64,000 bases of DNA from Rugalucina vietnamica (Eukaryota; Mollusca; Bivalvia; Lucinida; Lucinidae), in contig OZ024879.1 in the NCBI GenBank assembly GCA_964017185.1, positions 25,981,456 through 26,045,455 of the forward strand, in the 5' to 3' direction. A program made the translations under genes and the position numbers. Positions 33,196 to 45,492 of this stretch are shown here, one piece after another; within the stretch, counting starts at the first letter, position 1, and the number at the start of each line of letters is the position of its first letter. Below the pieces are notes generated by a model. That model made no database searches and was not told the origin of the DNA. It was given only the letters and a program-made list of their open reading frames with translations.

Positions 33196-35919
33196 GGGTT
33201 ATGACTACTACGGCTTGTCATGGATATCGTAATACAGAGTGAGTAAACATAACAAGACGTAATAACCCTATTTAATTTGTTCATCCACTATCCAGTCGTT
33301 CGTTTCATGCTGATTTGGCTTTCCAAAAACCTGTGTCGTGTGTGTTGATAAGCAAAGGCAAAAACTTATTTTAGGAAATATTATATAACAGCATATTGGA
33401 TATTTGATCATACCTGGTTACTTCAGTAATTCATTCTGAATCTAGACAATGCAAAAAACATTATCAACAAGCTTCCAAAATAAAAATTGATCTTGTGAAA
33501 AGTGTTCCTTAACATTTTTCCATCTGTATACCTAAACTTTATGATTCTGTTGGCAAATAAATGATGTCAAAACAATTTCCAAATAATAGCCATTAATGGG
33601 CTCAGCACAGCTTCATGCCATAATAGTTCTCCCATTTTCAGCTACCATGTTTCCGCTATCTTCAATGATTTATCTATCAGGGCTGACTGATTTGTTTATA
33701 CAAACATGCCAAACCAGAAAGGCATTTTATCATGGACACTAATGATCATGGTATTGAAGCGAAGGACTCTCTCCCACTAATTAACTAAGTATAGGTATTT
33801 TCTATTATATAGACATGTCAAAAGAGTTGCTTCAAATGACAATCAGATGTGCATAGACTTACTGATTATCAAGAACTCAGGCAGAGGCTTATGGTTAATT
33901 GAATCAAATCATCTGACTGTAGCAAACAGTCTGGAGTTCTAATAAACCCTACCCTTGCTTAGTTGTGTCTAGTTATGTCCTCAGTCAAGACACTCGGACG
34001 CCTCATAGTGCTCTGGTGCCCAAGAGGACATGTAGCTCCATCTTGCAAAAATGAAGCTTATTGATGATGGATCATTGATGGGTCCAAGAATGTGATTTGG
34101 ATCTGAATCTGAATCTGAATAGTTTACTGGTGACACGCCAAATGACATTATTTCACCAGGGGGTTCGGATGGGGGAGAAATTAGTCCCTTGAACGCACGA
34201 GTGAAGCGAACTTGGACACAGCTATAGTGATTTAATGTTACTTGTATCTACCCGTGTATATACACATGCACATACATGCTATAAATACAGGCAGAATTTA
34301 GCTTGATTGGCAGCGTGTCCAATTCGTAATGAAGCGGACCCGCGATGGATTATCGCATCCTGCACATTTCTTTCATAAAATATTGGCCGTTAAATATTTC
34401 TACAGCCGCTGATTCAAGAAGATCAATAATGGTGAAAGAAATTTGCACAAAATACTGGTAACATGCCTCTGGACGGCTTGAACAGTGTGGCTGACATTGA
34501 CTGTCTCGACATTAGTTTGGCTGTCAACTGTAGATGTTAAGCACTTAAACGCAAACAAGCAAACAAAAAAAAAATAATGTTTAATACTACGTAGATGTAT
34601 TATTTCTGTTGAAGATTTTTTTTTATATTTTTTTCTCTTCACTGTTTGCGTGTGTTCAGTGGAGGTACATCCTTGATACCACCGCTTTTATGTCCAACAT
34701 CAAATTAATTGCCATTCTAGAGTATTAATTAAACTGTGCAAAGTGGTTCAATGGTCTGGCACATTTGATCACATTGCCTATTTTACTGCTAAAATAGTAT
34801 GCACAGTTTGAATTTCAATTCACCCCAGACAGAATAAATGGGAAAGTATGTGAGTTCTGACAATTATGTCACAACTCTGGCAAGGTACAATGTTGTGTCA
34901 CGGTTTAACTTCATTACTGGAAAGTCCTTTTTCCACATATTGTTGAAAACTTGTATAATTATGTCAAAACAGCAAACCCATATGTACATCACACGAAATA
35001 GAATATTCATTCTTATATGTGCACAGTTTTCTCAACTAAGAACTTCACACTGACAATGGTGAAAACACTTTCAGGAGCTGATTATCCTGCACAAACTGCA
35101 TATTTGATCTGCAGCTTTGTTTTTCTTTATTCAACATACGAAATTTCAAGTGACAACTTTGGTAACATAGTTTTCACAACTACTGAATGGTAAACAGAAA
35201 GACAGGTTTTCTCACGAAGACGCAGAGTCAATCAGGGCTCAATGAGTTTATCAAACATTCAGGTCAGTCATGGCATGCAAATATTATATAAGATGACCTT
35301 ATGTGACCACTAGTAATGGGGGCAGTACTGCTAATTTAATGTGTTTAGTTATATAATAAAGATGCTTCAAAATTTCCAAGAAGGTCAAGTCCAAGTATGA
35401 GCTATACCGAAGAAAAATCTCAACATGTGTAGCTTTCTACATGCTGTTTGCAAGAATGCTAATCATGGTCACTTTATAGGTTTTTTTTTTTACATATATT
35501 GTCTTGATAGGAACAGAGTATTTTTGTTTTAACATGTCCTCGATCTCTTCTCCTCGCCCCAGTTGTTTATAGAGAACATAGTCAGTTTACCACAGGCAGT
35601 CAGGTTATGCATCAGCATGGAGCACTGAAGACAGGCATAGCCGCATAAACTGTTCCCTGTCAAGTATTCCAGCTGTATTGGGAGGGAACAATAGTTTCCT
35701 CAACTGTTTATCTATAGTTGTTTGGACTAGCTTGCTTTAGGGACAGTGTGGTTATAGGTTTAGAACCCCTGATTTTTCACTCTGAGGACCGATGCGAAAC
35801 AAATCAAACACTGCAATTAGGAAGTAGAATGTCCTGGTTTTATGTCTTAAAACTACATGTATATGTATCGCAGGTAATAATGATAATAATTAAAAACAAA
35901 CCATTAAAAAGGTAAAAGT
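33196..35919. other. No gene recognised; (GAATCT)3 near 34105
   Basis: Short frames only. 'GGATCTGAATCTGAATCTGAA' at 34100 resembles the simple-repeat tail left by some LINEs, but no LINE coding sequence precedes it. 'TTCTCCCATTTTCAGCTACCATGTT' near 33630 is similar to 39443-39468. Confidence 0.4.
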
Positions 35920-36080
35920 AGGAAATGACGCAATCAAAAAGAAAATTGAGGCGAGAAATAACTAAATTGACAATCAGGTACTTGTACTAAGGGAACATAT
36001 CGTAAGCCGAGAGAGCAGCTGTTACCCATTAGGCGGCCACTCAGTTACAGGCACGCAACTAATATATGAAAATGCCATCA
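35920..36080 (+). repeat. Dispersed repeat R1, 5' part, decayed
   Basis: 'GAAATGACGCAATCAAAAAG', 'CATATCGTAAGCCGAGAGAG', 'TTAGGCGGCCACTCAGTTAC'. Ends at 'AATATATGAAAATGCC'. Confidence 0.7.
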
Positions 36081-36244
36081 CAGAACAGTCACATATTAGC
36101 ATATAACCCAAACGTTCACCGGGAGTAAGAGAAATCTCAACACGAGGAGATGAACTTTATAAGCCATAGGCTTTCGTTCAAATCCTCTTATTCTGATATA
36201 GTATGTTACATATCGTATATGCATGTATACTGAATTTGAAATAA

Positions 36245-36823
36245 ATACGTTAAAACCAATCTCAACACGCTGAAGGTTTTGGACATATAAAAATCATGTT
36301 AATTTGTTTCTTAAACTCGTTTTATCAGACACACATTATTGTATGACTGAGGCATGCGCCGGGCGTATAAAATCACAAAACGCTGAACATTTTGTTGTAT
36401 GTTTGTGTTACGACCTAGACACTCTAAGCACGTGCTACAGGCAGGCATCAAACGTTAAACGCGCTTGGGGCACATTACTAAAGCAATATCTCATTAAATC
36501 GGAACGCGCATGTAGCTGAGCTTACACTGCATACCTAAAACGTGCGCCAAACACTTTCCAAGCATATTCAATGCACATGTAACGCACGTGAAACTTGTGC
36601 GAAACATATATGACACTGGCCCGAGACACGCCAAGCTTCTAGAAGTTTTTAAGTATGTTTAAAAAGCCCAAACGCGCCTAGAACGCGCACCGACCTACAG
36701 CGACGTATATCAACTTACACCAAGCGTACAAAACGTCAATCTAACGTGTCTCGGACGTGCTCCTGACGTGTTGAATTTTACATTTTTGTCAACACGCTGG
36801 TCGCAAGTTTTGCTTATAAGCTA
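36245..36823 (-). repeat. Right arm of inverted pair D
   Basis: Reverse complement of the left arm: 'ATCTCAACACGCTGAAGG' answers 32670-32690, and 'GTCGGTGCGCG'-type words, 'TACAGCGACGTATATCAA' and 'GTTGAATTTTACATTTTTGTC' answer the 236-bp unit. Only one such unit is present here against two on the left. Confidence 0.75.
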
Positions 36824-38569
36824 ATGTATGACTGCTAATTAAGGTGCAAACTACACTAAAATCAACACCAAAACGCAAACCAATTAGAACCATGGTAGGG
36901 TCTACGGCACTTAGTCTCGTGGTCCATGTGACTCTATTTATTGGTGTACTGATTCATAGTCACATCTCGGTAACCAATAATAAAATTATTACAGAAACGT
37001 GTTACGACGATGACGTTGACGGGTGACGTTATCCTGTCTCACGGCAGGTAGGCGTGGCACAGCGGGACATAATATATCAGTACATGTAACATAGTTTCAG
37101 TCGTGAAAATTTTGAGCTTACCTCTTACAAACATGAAGCTATTTCATTTTCATTTAACATTGCTAAAGCTTGAATGATGTTTTCGTTATTTAGCATTTGC
37201 TTTGCACCATACAAACACTGTCCTCGCATTTTTGGCAAACATTTGTTTTTCGATTGGCACAAGAGATTTAAAGAAGTCATTGACATCTCGACAGCGTGGT
37301 AAAACATGCACATGCATGCATTTCTAAAGCATCGTGCAGCATTAGAGCTCACGACCACGGGGTCCTGGGTATGAATCACATTGAATGCGAACTTCTTTGT
37401 ACATGTAAATGTGTCATTCATTCCGCAGAGCCTTTCAAAATCAACAATCCAACTGAAATACACTTGAAAAGTGTTAAAATAACTATCATCACCATCATTA
37501 CCCCTCAGTCACCGTTTTCTTAATCTCATCCTTGAAGATGTTTTGCATTGTTATATGCGCCTTTTCTGCAATTGGCCTTAAGCAGTATCCCCCTTTCATA
37601 TGGGAAGAATATAACACCCTTTTGCACTGTCATTTTTTATAAACGATAGCTTACATGGCTGTATCTTTTGCCTTGTGTGATATCGAAGATCATCTTCTAC
37701 TTAGCTGAACCTCTTTTGAATTGAATCATTAGAAAAACCGTTGATTTTGTCACATATGCGAAAACGGGAACGCAGATCACCTGTGCAGTAACTGATCAAC
37801 ACCTCTAGTTTTGCTTCATAGACAGCACGTTCCCTCTTCTGGTCAAGTTCGACATTTAGAGCTTCCAGCCTATCTCTGTAACTGCACAGTCCAGTTTGTG
37901 TCGAAGATGGTTAGAAACTTTCTTGTGACCCAGCTTAATTCTTGCAGATCATCTCAAGGAAGATCTTAAGGGACCACAGACCAAATGCTTCTTAGGTAAA
38001 CAATGTTCATGCTTGTTTTGATAGTAAACACTAAAGAACTGACAATGGTTGTTCTCTGACCTCTGTGCAAGACCTTTAATTAAGGCCGTGACAACCTGGG
38101 AGTCCGTCCCGCTAGTCCATCCCTAAGTTTCTAGTATGCTCAGTTTATGCACATCAGAATTCACTACTGACACTGCCTCCCTTGGGACATCAGGTGGTTT
38201 CTAATTAAGAAATCACAGCACTACACAGTAACATTACCTAACCTAACTGTTATTTTTTACCCTTCACTGTCCATTCACCAATGCAATTTTCAACTTGCAA
38301 TGCGTTTCGCACTTTGTAGATTACTGTTCTGAAATAAAAGCACATATCATAGATTTGTATGATATGATCTTAAACATTTGTTCTTTAAGCAAAAGGTGGG
38401 TTTTCACATGATGTGTCATCAATAGAGATGTGACCTCTAAGTTCCCTGTATAATTAATGAGCTGACCAAAGAATGGCAATGCTTGTTTATTTTCATGGGG
38501 TGTCTGGCATTTTTAATTGGTGGCAGCTAAGTTCATGTTAAGGTTGAGATACTAAAAATCACTGGAGTC
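36824..38569. other. No gene; decayed R2 copy at 37730-37950
   Basis: 'ATGCGAAAACGGGAACGCAGATC', 'AGTTTTGCTTCATAGACAGCACG' and 'CTGCACAGTCCAGTTTGTGTCG' mark an old R2 copy. The remainder has no coding signal. Confidence 0.5.
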
Positions 38570-38690
38570 ACATAAAGGTCATCCTTTGACCTTAAACGGC
38601 TTGACCTTGACTCCAAACAATACACTCCAACAAAAACAATACACTCCACTCCAAGACTCCAGACTCCATGAATTAGTGTATGCCTTTATC
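38570..38690 (-). repeat. Outer inverted pair D2, right
   Basis: Complement of 30899-31010: 'TTGACCTTGACTCCAAACAA', a doubled 'CAATACACTCCA' and 'GACTCCATGAATTAGTGTATG'. Confidence 0.7.
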
Positions 38691-39152
38691 TTTCCAACTC
38701 GGACACTGCAGATAAATCTTATGATCATGTTTGGCAAGTTGTGCCATGAATGTGGTCTCAGTGGAGTTGTGCGGACAGGTAATTTAGGGTAATTTATCAA
38801 ACATCTGGTTTCTGACTGATTTTCCTCCAGCAAGAAGGCTGTTGGTGTTTAAAGTAATGTCGAGGCATACAGAAAGTTTCAAATGATGCACTGGATTTCA
38901 TCGTTTAACAAAAATAGTAGGTGATAAAGCACAGGATCAAGTCCCCAATGAAAGATTAATACCTTCCGTGTAAATGAGATAATGGCTAAAGCTTAAAACA
39001 TATAAAATAAAAGGATTCTTATCACGACAAAATTTGTTTTTAATGCCCTTCCATCAATGTGAACTTGCTTGATAGAATTTATTATCTGTGTCTCAGCTTT
39101 GGCATTGTGTGAACTGCATTTGCTCATGACAAAGTCAGCCAAAATTAAATTT
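38691..39152. other. No recognisable feature
   Basis: No repeat match or coding signal. Confidence 0.4.
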
Positions 39153-39372
39153 GAGCCACCGCATAAGAAAACCAACAAATTCTTAAGCGAAAACAAAGGC
39201 TCAGATCACCTGTGCCGTAAACGCACAGCTGATCAACGCCTTTGTTTTCGCTAGACAGATAGTAAAGTGCCTCTACTTCTAGTATCTAAAGTATCAAGCT
39301 TCTAGCCTTCTTCTGTGACTGTACATGCCGGTTTCTGTCAAGTTCAGGTTGTCTCATACGAAGTCTCATTTA
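39153..39372 (+). repeat. Repeat R2
   Basis: GAGCCACCGCATAAGAAAACC start as at 3217, stem GCGAAAACAAAGGCTCAGATC / GATCAACGCCTTTGTTTTCGC, then 'CTGTGACTGTACATGCCGG'. The terminal word is reduced to GAAGTCTCATT. Confidence 0.75.
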
Positions 39373-39640
39373 TTATTTACGTGGCAAATACACGCATGAC
39401 CCATGTAGCATAATGGGTTCAACAAAAATCATGTCATAATGTTTCTCCCATTTTCATCTGCCATGTTACCATGATTGGAGAATAAATACCATATATCAGA
39501 GAATAAAGACTATTTATCAGTAGGACAGAATATATAGCCATGCCAATCAACAATAAAGGCCTAATGGTTTGCGCACAGATTGCAGTATGCACTGTTGAAA
39601 AATAATTTGAATGTTTGAAATATTTGTATTTTGTATTAAC

Positions 39641-39815
39641 AGTCAACAATTTTTCAGTCATGTCGGGACGGATCCAACTCTTCCTGGATTTAACCAGTAC
39701 TGTAGGGAGTTAATGTGTTTTGCTCAAGGACACAACACAGTACCGCCTGTGGGGATCGAACACAGGACCTCTCGATTCGGAGTCCGATGCTCTACCAACA
39801 GGCCGCCGCACTCCC
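39641..39815 (-). repeat. SINE-A, near-complete copy (tRNA-derived)
   Basis: The minus strand reads a tRNA-like head: GGCCTGTTGGTAGAGCATCGG as A-box region, an anticodon-like loop CTCCGAA, and the B box TGTTCGATCCCCACAGG. It is followed by 'TTGTGTCCTTGAGCAAAACA' and the 3' end 'GACATGACTGAAAAATTGTTG'. The 'TGTCCTTGAGCAA' word resembles the conserved central domain of some metazoan SINE superfamilies (Deu-like); that link is from memory. Confidence 0.75.
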
Positions 39816-39919
39816 TACTTTTGAAAGACCTGAGCATGACCATGTCGTAAAAGTCTGCTCAAACAGTGCTGCCTCAGAACGTCCTAGTAAAATGTAACCC
39901 CGACTTAAAATTTTTAATG

Positions 39920-40545
39920 TTAGATGGCTGGGACCGGAGTGTCTTGTTTGTTGCTTGGCCCACTGGGGTTCAACTGGTGTTTTTCTTTTCCTTCGGTAAT
40001 CATTAAGTTATTCGGCGCCCAGGGATCTCCATAGTCGGGCAGCTTACTGAAGCTAAGAGTCCTCGTTTTTTATTCATCATGATGGTTATAAAGATTTATT
40101 TGTTTGTCTTTGATGATTCATTGACTGCCGGCAGTTAGAGATTCACCATGAGGATAGAACAACTAACTAAATGTTGTGAACCACTTTAGAAGATGAGGGC
40201 GAGCGCCTGTAAAATCGATTTAAGCCCCCCCCCCCCCATCAGTAGTTTTGTATTACTGATCGTTTGAAATGGCGATACTTCTGTTGTGGTTTATTTGTTA
40301 TGTTTTGGTTTCGAATTTTTATGCTGTTTAAACCTTATGTGCGTTTTCATAGTTTTAGTTTATGTTCGGGTAACTGAGTGACCAAAAAATGGAAAAAAGC
40401 TGATCATGCGGCTTATAATATGTTTTTTTGTAAGTATAAGTAACCGAGTTTCAATTTGGTTTTCCCCCAACTCGGGTTTTTAGCCTGGGAATTTCTTTCT
40501 AATTGCGCCCATTCCTGATCATTGCCTACATGTACATTTTTTCAA
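39920..40545 (-). repeat. Dispersed repeat R1, near full-length copy
   Basis: The longest R1 copy (~625 bp). On the minus strand it runs from 'GGCAATGATCAGGAATGGGCGC' at 40530 to 'GGGCCAAGCAACAAACAAGAC' at ~39935. It shows the 5' and 3' parts seen separately elsewhere to be one unit. C13 run at 40227-40239. Confidence 0.8.
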
Positions 40546-41403
40546 TATTTTGCTGGTGTGGAATTTTTGCTCAAAATGAACACCAACCCTCTGCGTTCTT
40601 GGCGCTCGCATAGCCCGCTGACCATGCCATCTCATTGGAACCAGCGGCATTGCTGGCTTTCGTATCGCACTCAGTTCGGCGTTTAACTTCAGGACCATGA
40701 GAGCGCCGTGAGAAAGCTGCTCTGGAATGACAGGTGTTTTAATAATCTAACAAAAAAGTCAACGAATAGTCCGTATGTTGCACCCTATCAAAAACACAAT
40801 ATTTTAAGAAGAAAAACAAAACATTTTCTTCATAGTGTCACATATTTTCTGCTATTAAGATTTACGAGGTACTGTTCATCTATTTTCTCATGATGTGACT
40901 TAGTTCAGTGTGGTTTACTGTGCAGAATAACATTGAGAATATTAATTAGCTGTGAGTTGCATGCGTCATAGATAAGACATTCCAGTTGAAAATTAGTCTG
41001 GGCTGGCGACGGTTGGCATCAAGTGTTATGTCATCAATTAAGTTGTTATGTACAGCTCATATTACATAATCGGGACAGGACAGACCAGGTAGGCTAGGTT
41101 AGAAAATTAGAACCGTTGATGCCGAAAATGTAGACACTGGCATTGATTCCTCTGCTTTTATTCTATATATGTGTATTAGACATCATTGATGACATGGCTA
41201 CTGTCGTAAATGATCTTTTACTAGCATTGGTTCAAGATATAAGTTTCAGACCAGCAGTTCTTGAGTTTTGACAGTAACATCACCTTTCATACGGTGTATA
41301 TGTTATACATTTCAACTTTGGTGAATAAAGGATTATCACTATGTGCTTTACAGATAAGACATTTAGGCAAAACATTTGCTATATGTGAATCTGTTTGCTG
41401 TTA
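40546..41403. other. No recognisable feature
   Basis: AT-rich, no coding signal. Confidence 0.4.
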
Positions 41404-41465
41404 TTTTACGTGGCGCGTGAAATAATTAACGTAGCACGTAAAATAATTAACGTGGTACGTAAAAC
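41404..41465. repeat. ACGTGSCACGT array, left piece
   Basis: Three units of TTACGT.GCACGTAAAATAA. It resumes at 43001 after repeat R4, so one array was split by R4. Confidence 0.8.
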
Positions 41466-43000
41466 CAGAGGACCAATGGTCCTGTAAACGCTCACCTGAG
41501 ATCTGCTGCATATACGTATACCAATAAACATGTTTTAATATAATGGTATTTAACCCCAGTGTAAGGGCAGATGAAGCCCTAGGGCCATTTTCTTTTTTCA
41601 GAATAATCAATATTCTGTCCATTTGCCAATTTCCTGCTAGCTTTTCCCTTCAAATGACATTTTAACAGTTTTTCCCATTCAAATTCATGGGCAACCCATG
41701 TTGACCTTGCCATAAACTGGGTCACGGTTATCACAGGTCATGATTTAGATATACTTTGTAGTACGTTAGCCATCGATGCTTCACTCCAAAGTTCATGGAA
41801 ATTTGTCAAATGGTTCGGAGAAATTGATTTATATGGGCATGGCGGCAATCTTGGTAATGTGACCTAGATTATTAATAAACACATTGGTTCCCCCATCCTA
41901 TAGATGCTTCAGATAAAATTTGGCTTTAATTGGCCTAGTGGTTTCAGAGGAGAAGAAGTTTGAATATTATGGTATTATACATGTATATTGCCTCAGGGTG
42001 GGGGCATATGAGCCCTTGGGTCCATTTTTTTTTTTGTTTTTTTTTTCAGAATCATTAATATTTAATCCTTCTGCCCATTTCCTGCAAGATTTTCACCTCA
42101 AATGACTTTTTAAAAGTTTTCCCCATTCAAATGCATTGGCAACCTATGTTGACCTTGTCGTAAAATAGGTCAAGGTCACCACAGTGTCATGATTTATATA
42201 TACATTGTAGTGCTTGAGCCATATATACTTCATGCCAAGTTTCGTTGAAATCGGTCCACCGGTTCTGGAGAAGATTTTTGAAGGTTTTCTACCATTATTG
42301 GCATGGCGGCCATCTTGGTAATGTGAACTAGATTATTTATACACATATTGATTCCCCAATTCTATAGACACTTTACATAAAATTTGGCTTTGATTTGCCT
42401 AGCGGTTTCAGAGGAGAAGATATTTGAATATTATGGCAATTTACATGTATAGTGCCCCGGGGTGGGGGAAGATGGGCCCCTGGGGTCCATTTTTTTTTCA
42501 GAATCATTAATATTCAGTCCTACTGCCCATTTCCTGTAAAACTTTCACTTTATATGACATTTTTGAAGTTCTCCCCATTCAAATGCATTGGTGACCTATG
42601 TTGACCTTGCTGTAAAAAAGGTCAAGGTCATCACAGGGTCATGATTTATATATACATTGTAGTGCTTGAGCCATAGATGCTTCATGCCAAGTTTCGTTGA
42701 AATTGGTCCACCGGTTCTGGAGAAGAAGATTTTTGAAGGGGTTTTACCATATATGGGCATGGCGGCCATCTTGGTCATGTGACCTGGATTTCTTATATAC
42801 ACATTGGTTCCCCCTTCCTATTGATGCTTCACATAAAATTTGGCTTTGATTGGCCAAGCGGTTTCAGAGAAGAAGATCTTTGAAAATGGTGGACGACGGA
42901 CGACGGACGACGACGACGACGACGCCGACGCCGACGGACGGACGTCGGGTGCCTCCCTATCCTATAACCTCACCTGTGAGCCTTCGGCTCAGGTGAGCTA
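41466..43000 (+). repeat. Repeat R4 (bivalve-type tandem element), complete copy
   Basis: Inverted ends GCTCACCTGAG (41490-41500) and CTCAGGTGAGC (42988-42998). Between them are three ~450-bp units, each with 'GTTGACCTTGCCATAAA'-type words, 'TTGGTAATGTGACC' and 'GGCATGGCGGCCATCTTGG', followed by a GAC/GACG-rich tract (42895-42957). The open frames across it (for example 'GHMTKMAAMPI' on the minus strand) recur wherever R4 does and are not genes. I recognise the sequence as common in bivalve DNA but cannot give a repeat-library name. Confidence 0.8.
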
Positions 43001-43135
43001 ATAATTAACGTAGCACGTAAAATAATTAACGTGGTACGTAAAATAATTAACGTAGCACGTAAAATAATTAATGTGGCACGTAGAATAATTTACGTAGCAC
43101 GTAAAATAATTAACGTGGCACGTAAAATATTTTTT
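43001..43135. repeat. ACGTGSCACGT array, right piece
   Basis: About six units of AATTAACGTRGCACGTAAAAT continuing the array interrupted at 41465. Confidence 0.8.
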
Positions 43136-43777
43136 CATAAATATTATATAACCCTCATTCTAAAACTGCAAATCTAATAAATGTAAGCCAAGTGTGCACT
43201 TTATACATGCACAGGAGCAAAAGTGACGGGCTACTTAAAAATCTTGTAGGTAATCCACACATGATCACGTTCACTTGTCAAGTAGTTTATTGTTTTTCAT
43301 TTGTTTTTGTTATTCTGTCAAAACCAGCTAAGAAAAGACAAGAATATGTTTAAAACGTTTCGTTATAATCCAATTTAAACACTGTGTCTCATAAATGTTT
43401 ATTTAATATTTGATGTGTAATATTTTAACTAAGGCGAGCTTAACACGTCGTTACGCAATATCGAAACCGGTAAGATGGAACTCAATTAGATGTACAATAT
43501 AAGTTTTGGTACTGAATAATATTGATGAGAAGAAATGAAGGCCGAATAGAACATGAATTTATGATTAAAAAAGATACAGTCCATCGACTAGAAACGTTTG
43601 TTTTTTGGTGGCGCATTAACCTATAAATTCTAAGCATTCCATTATTGTCACCAGCTAAACCGAATTCAGGGCTGAGCTAGCGGCACCGGAAAAAAAAGTT
43701 TACGAAACCAGCTTTTGTTCTCGTAGGCGGAGCCAATTGTTTGTAACAGTTAATTTGATTGGAGATTTTGTAAAATG
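43136..43777. other. No recognisable feature
   Basis: Separates the second and third palindromic arrays. No coding signal. Confidence 0.4.
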
Positions 43778-44037
43778 ATTTTACGTAGCACGTTAATATT
43801 TAACGTGGCACGTGAATTATTTAACGTGATACGGAATAGCTTAGGCGTTCCGAGAGGGTCAAAAGTCAGTTCCAGTGTGACACTATAATTATTTAACGTG
43901 GCACGTAAATGATTAACGTGGCACGTTAAATAATTAACGTGGCACGTTAAATATTTAACGTGCTACGTAAAATCATTTTACGTGCCACGTTAAATAATTA
44001 TAGTGTCACACTGGAACTGACTTTTGACCCTCTCGGT
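43778..44037. repeat. ACGTGSCACGT array with paired GTGTGACACT units
   Basis: Palindromic units as at 693-949, plus two inverted copies of the window-start sequence: one with CCGAGAGGGTCAAAAGTCAG (43850-43869) and one with CTGACTTTTGACCCTCTCGG (44016-44035). The whole block is thus a larger imperfect palindrome. Confidence 0.8.
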
Positions 44038-44480
44038 ACACCATATGATAGCCCCGTGAGATATTATAGGCACCTGGCTTTGTAGAATGAACAGATTGTC
44101 TATGGTTGAGAGTCCTTTGCGAAACCCGGCTTGATTTGGACAGATAATTTCGTATTTTTCTGCGAATGTGTAGAGTCTGGTATTTATTATTGATGTGAAT
44201 ACTTTACCCAAACAGCTGAGTAACGTAATAGGTCGATAGTTTTCAGGCGAGTTAATGTTTCCTTTGTTCTTATAGATTGGCAGTATATCTCCGATGGTAC
44301 TATCCCCGATTCAAAAATTGTGTTGAAGAGTTTAGTGTATATAGGCAGAAATATGTTCATCGTGGTCTTGATATGCTCATTCAAAATACAGTAAATGCCA
44401 GGGCTTTTGTTGTTTTTTAGTTTTTTTTTATTGCACAAATTATTTCTGACTCAGAAATGGGTTGGTTTATTTCGTATATA
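44038..44480 (-). pseudogene. Non-LTR retrotransposon reverse transcriptase, N-terminal fragment
   Basis: Minus-strand frames from 44480: 'NQPISESEIICAIKK', 'LKNNKSPG' (the classical start of a LINE RT), 'YTKLFNTIFESGIVPSE', then after a frame break at ~44290 'DILPIYKNKG...ENYRPITLLS' and 'QAGFRKGLSTIDNLFILQ'. There are two frame breaks (in the A9 run and at ~44290). It stops at ~44072, before the first catalytic Asp. It is wedged between a palindromic array and the satellite, so both ends are truncated. Related to, but not the same as, the LINE at 45.5 kb. Confidence 0.8.
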
Positions 44481-45492
44481 AGATAGGATATTGAATGTCA
44501 AAATAAGAAATTTGACCCCAATTCGAATGTCAAAATAAGGATTTTGAATGTCAAAATAAAAAATTCGGTCTCAGGTTGAATGTAAAAAATAGGATTTTCA
44601 ATATCTAAATAAGAAATTTGGCCCCAGTTCGAATGTCAAAAAAGGGGTTTTGAATGTCAAAATAAGAAATTCGGTCCCAGTTCGAAAGTCAAAATACGAA
44701 ATTCTGTCCCAGTTCGAATGTCAAAATAGGTCTTTGAATGTCAAAATACGAAATGCGGTCACAGTTCGAATGTCAAAATAGGATTTTCAATGTCAAAATA
44801 AGAATTTCGGTCCAAGTTTGAATGTCAAAATAGGATTTTGAATGTCAGAATCTACGAAATTCGGCCCCAGTTCGAATGTCAAAATAGGATTTCGAAAGTC
44901 AAAATACAATATTCGGTTCATGTTCGAATGTCAAAATAAGATTTTGAATGTCTAAATAAGAAATTCGGCCCCAGTTCGAATGTCAAAATAGGATTTTGAA
45001 TGTCAAAATAAGAAATTCAATCCAAGTTTGAATGTCAAAATAGGTTTTTGAATGTCAAAATTTTACGAAATTCTGTCCCAGTTCGATTGTCAAAATAAGG
45101 ATTTTGAATGTTAAAATAAGAAATTTGGTCCTTGTTCGAATGTCACGATAGGATATTGAATGTCAAAATAAGAAATTTGACCCCAGTTCGAATGTCAAGA
45201 TAGGATAGTGAATGTCAAAATGCGAAATTCGGTCCCAGTTCGAATGTCAAAATAAGGATTTTGAATGTCAAAATAAAAAAAATTCGGTCCCAGTTCGAAT
45301 GTAAAAATAGGATTTTCAATGTCTTAATAAGAAATTTGGCCCCAGTGAGAATGTCAAAAAAGGGTTTTGAATGTCAAAATACGAAATTCGGTCCCAGTTC
45401 GAATGTAAAATAAGGATTTTGAATGTCAAAATAAAAAAATTCGGTCCCAGTTCGAATGTAAAAATAGGATTTTCCATGTCTTGATATGATAC
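44478..45492 (+). repeat. ~50-bp satellite, left block
   Basis: Units alternate two half-units: 'TTCGAATGTCAAAATAGGAT' and 'TTGAATGTCAAAATAAGAAA' followed by 'TTCGGTCCCAG'. Variant half-units (CTGTCCCAG, GCGGTCACAG, TCCAAGTTTG, CAGAATCTACGAAATTCGG) come in a fixed order. The order from ~44510 to 45060 is repeated at 52140-52676. Small frames on either strand reading 'FDIQN' or 'NVKIR' are translation of the repeat. Confidence 0.9.

Noticed and set aside
37290..37385. tRNA-like sequence near 'GGGGTCCTGGGTATGAATC'
   Set aside because: The B box is altered and there is no A box at a suitable distance.
42596..42802. Small protein beginning near 'GHMTKMAAMPI'
   Set aside because: The same peptide appears in every R4 unit, here and at 55453 and 59635, so it is translation of a repeat.
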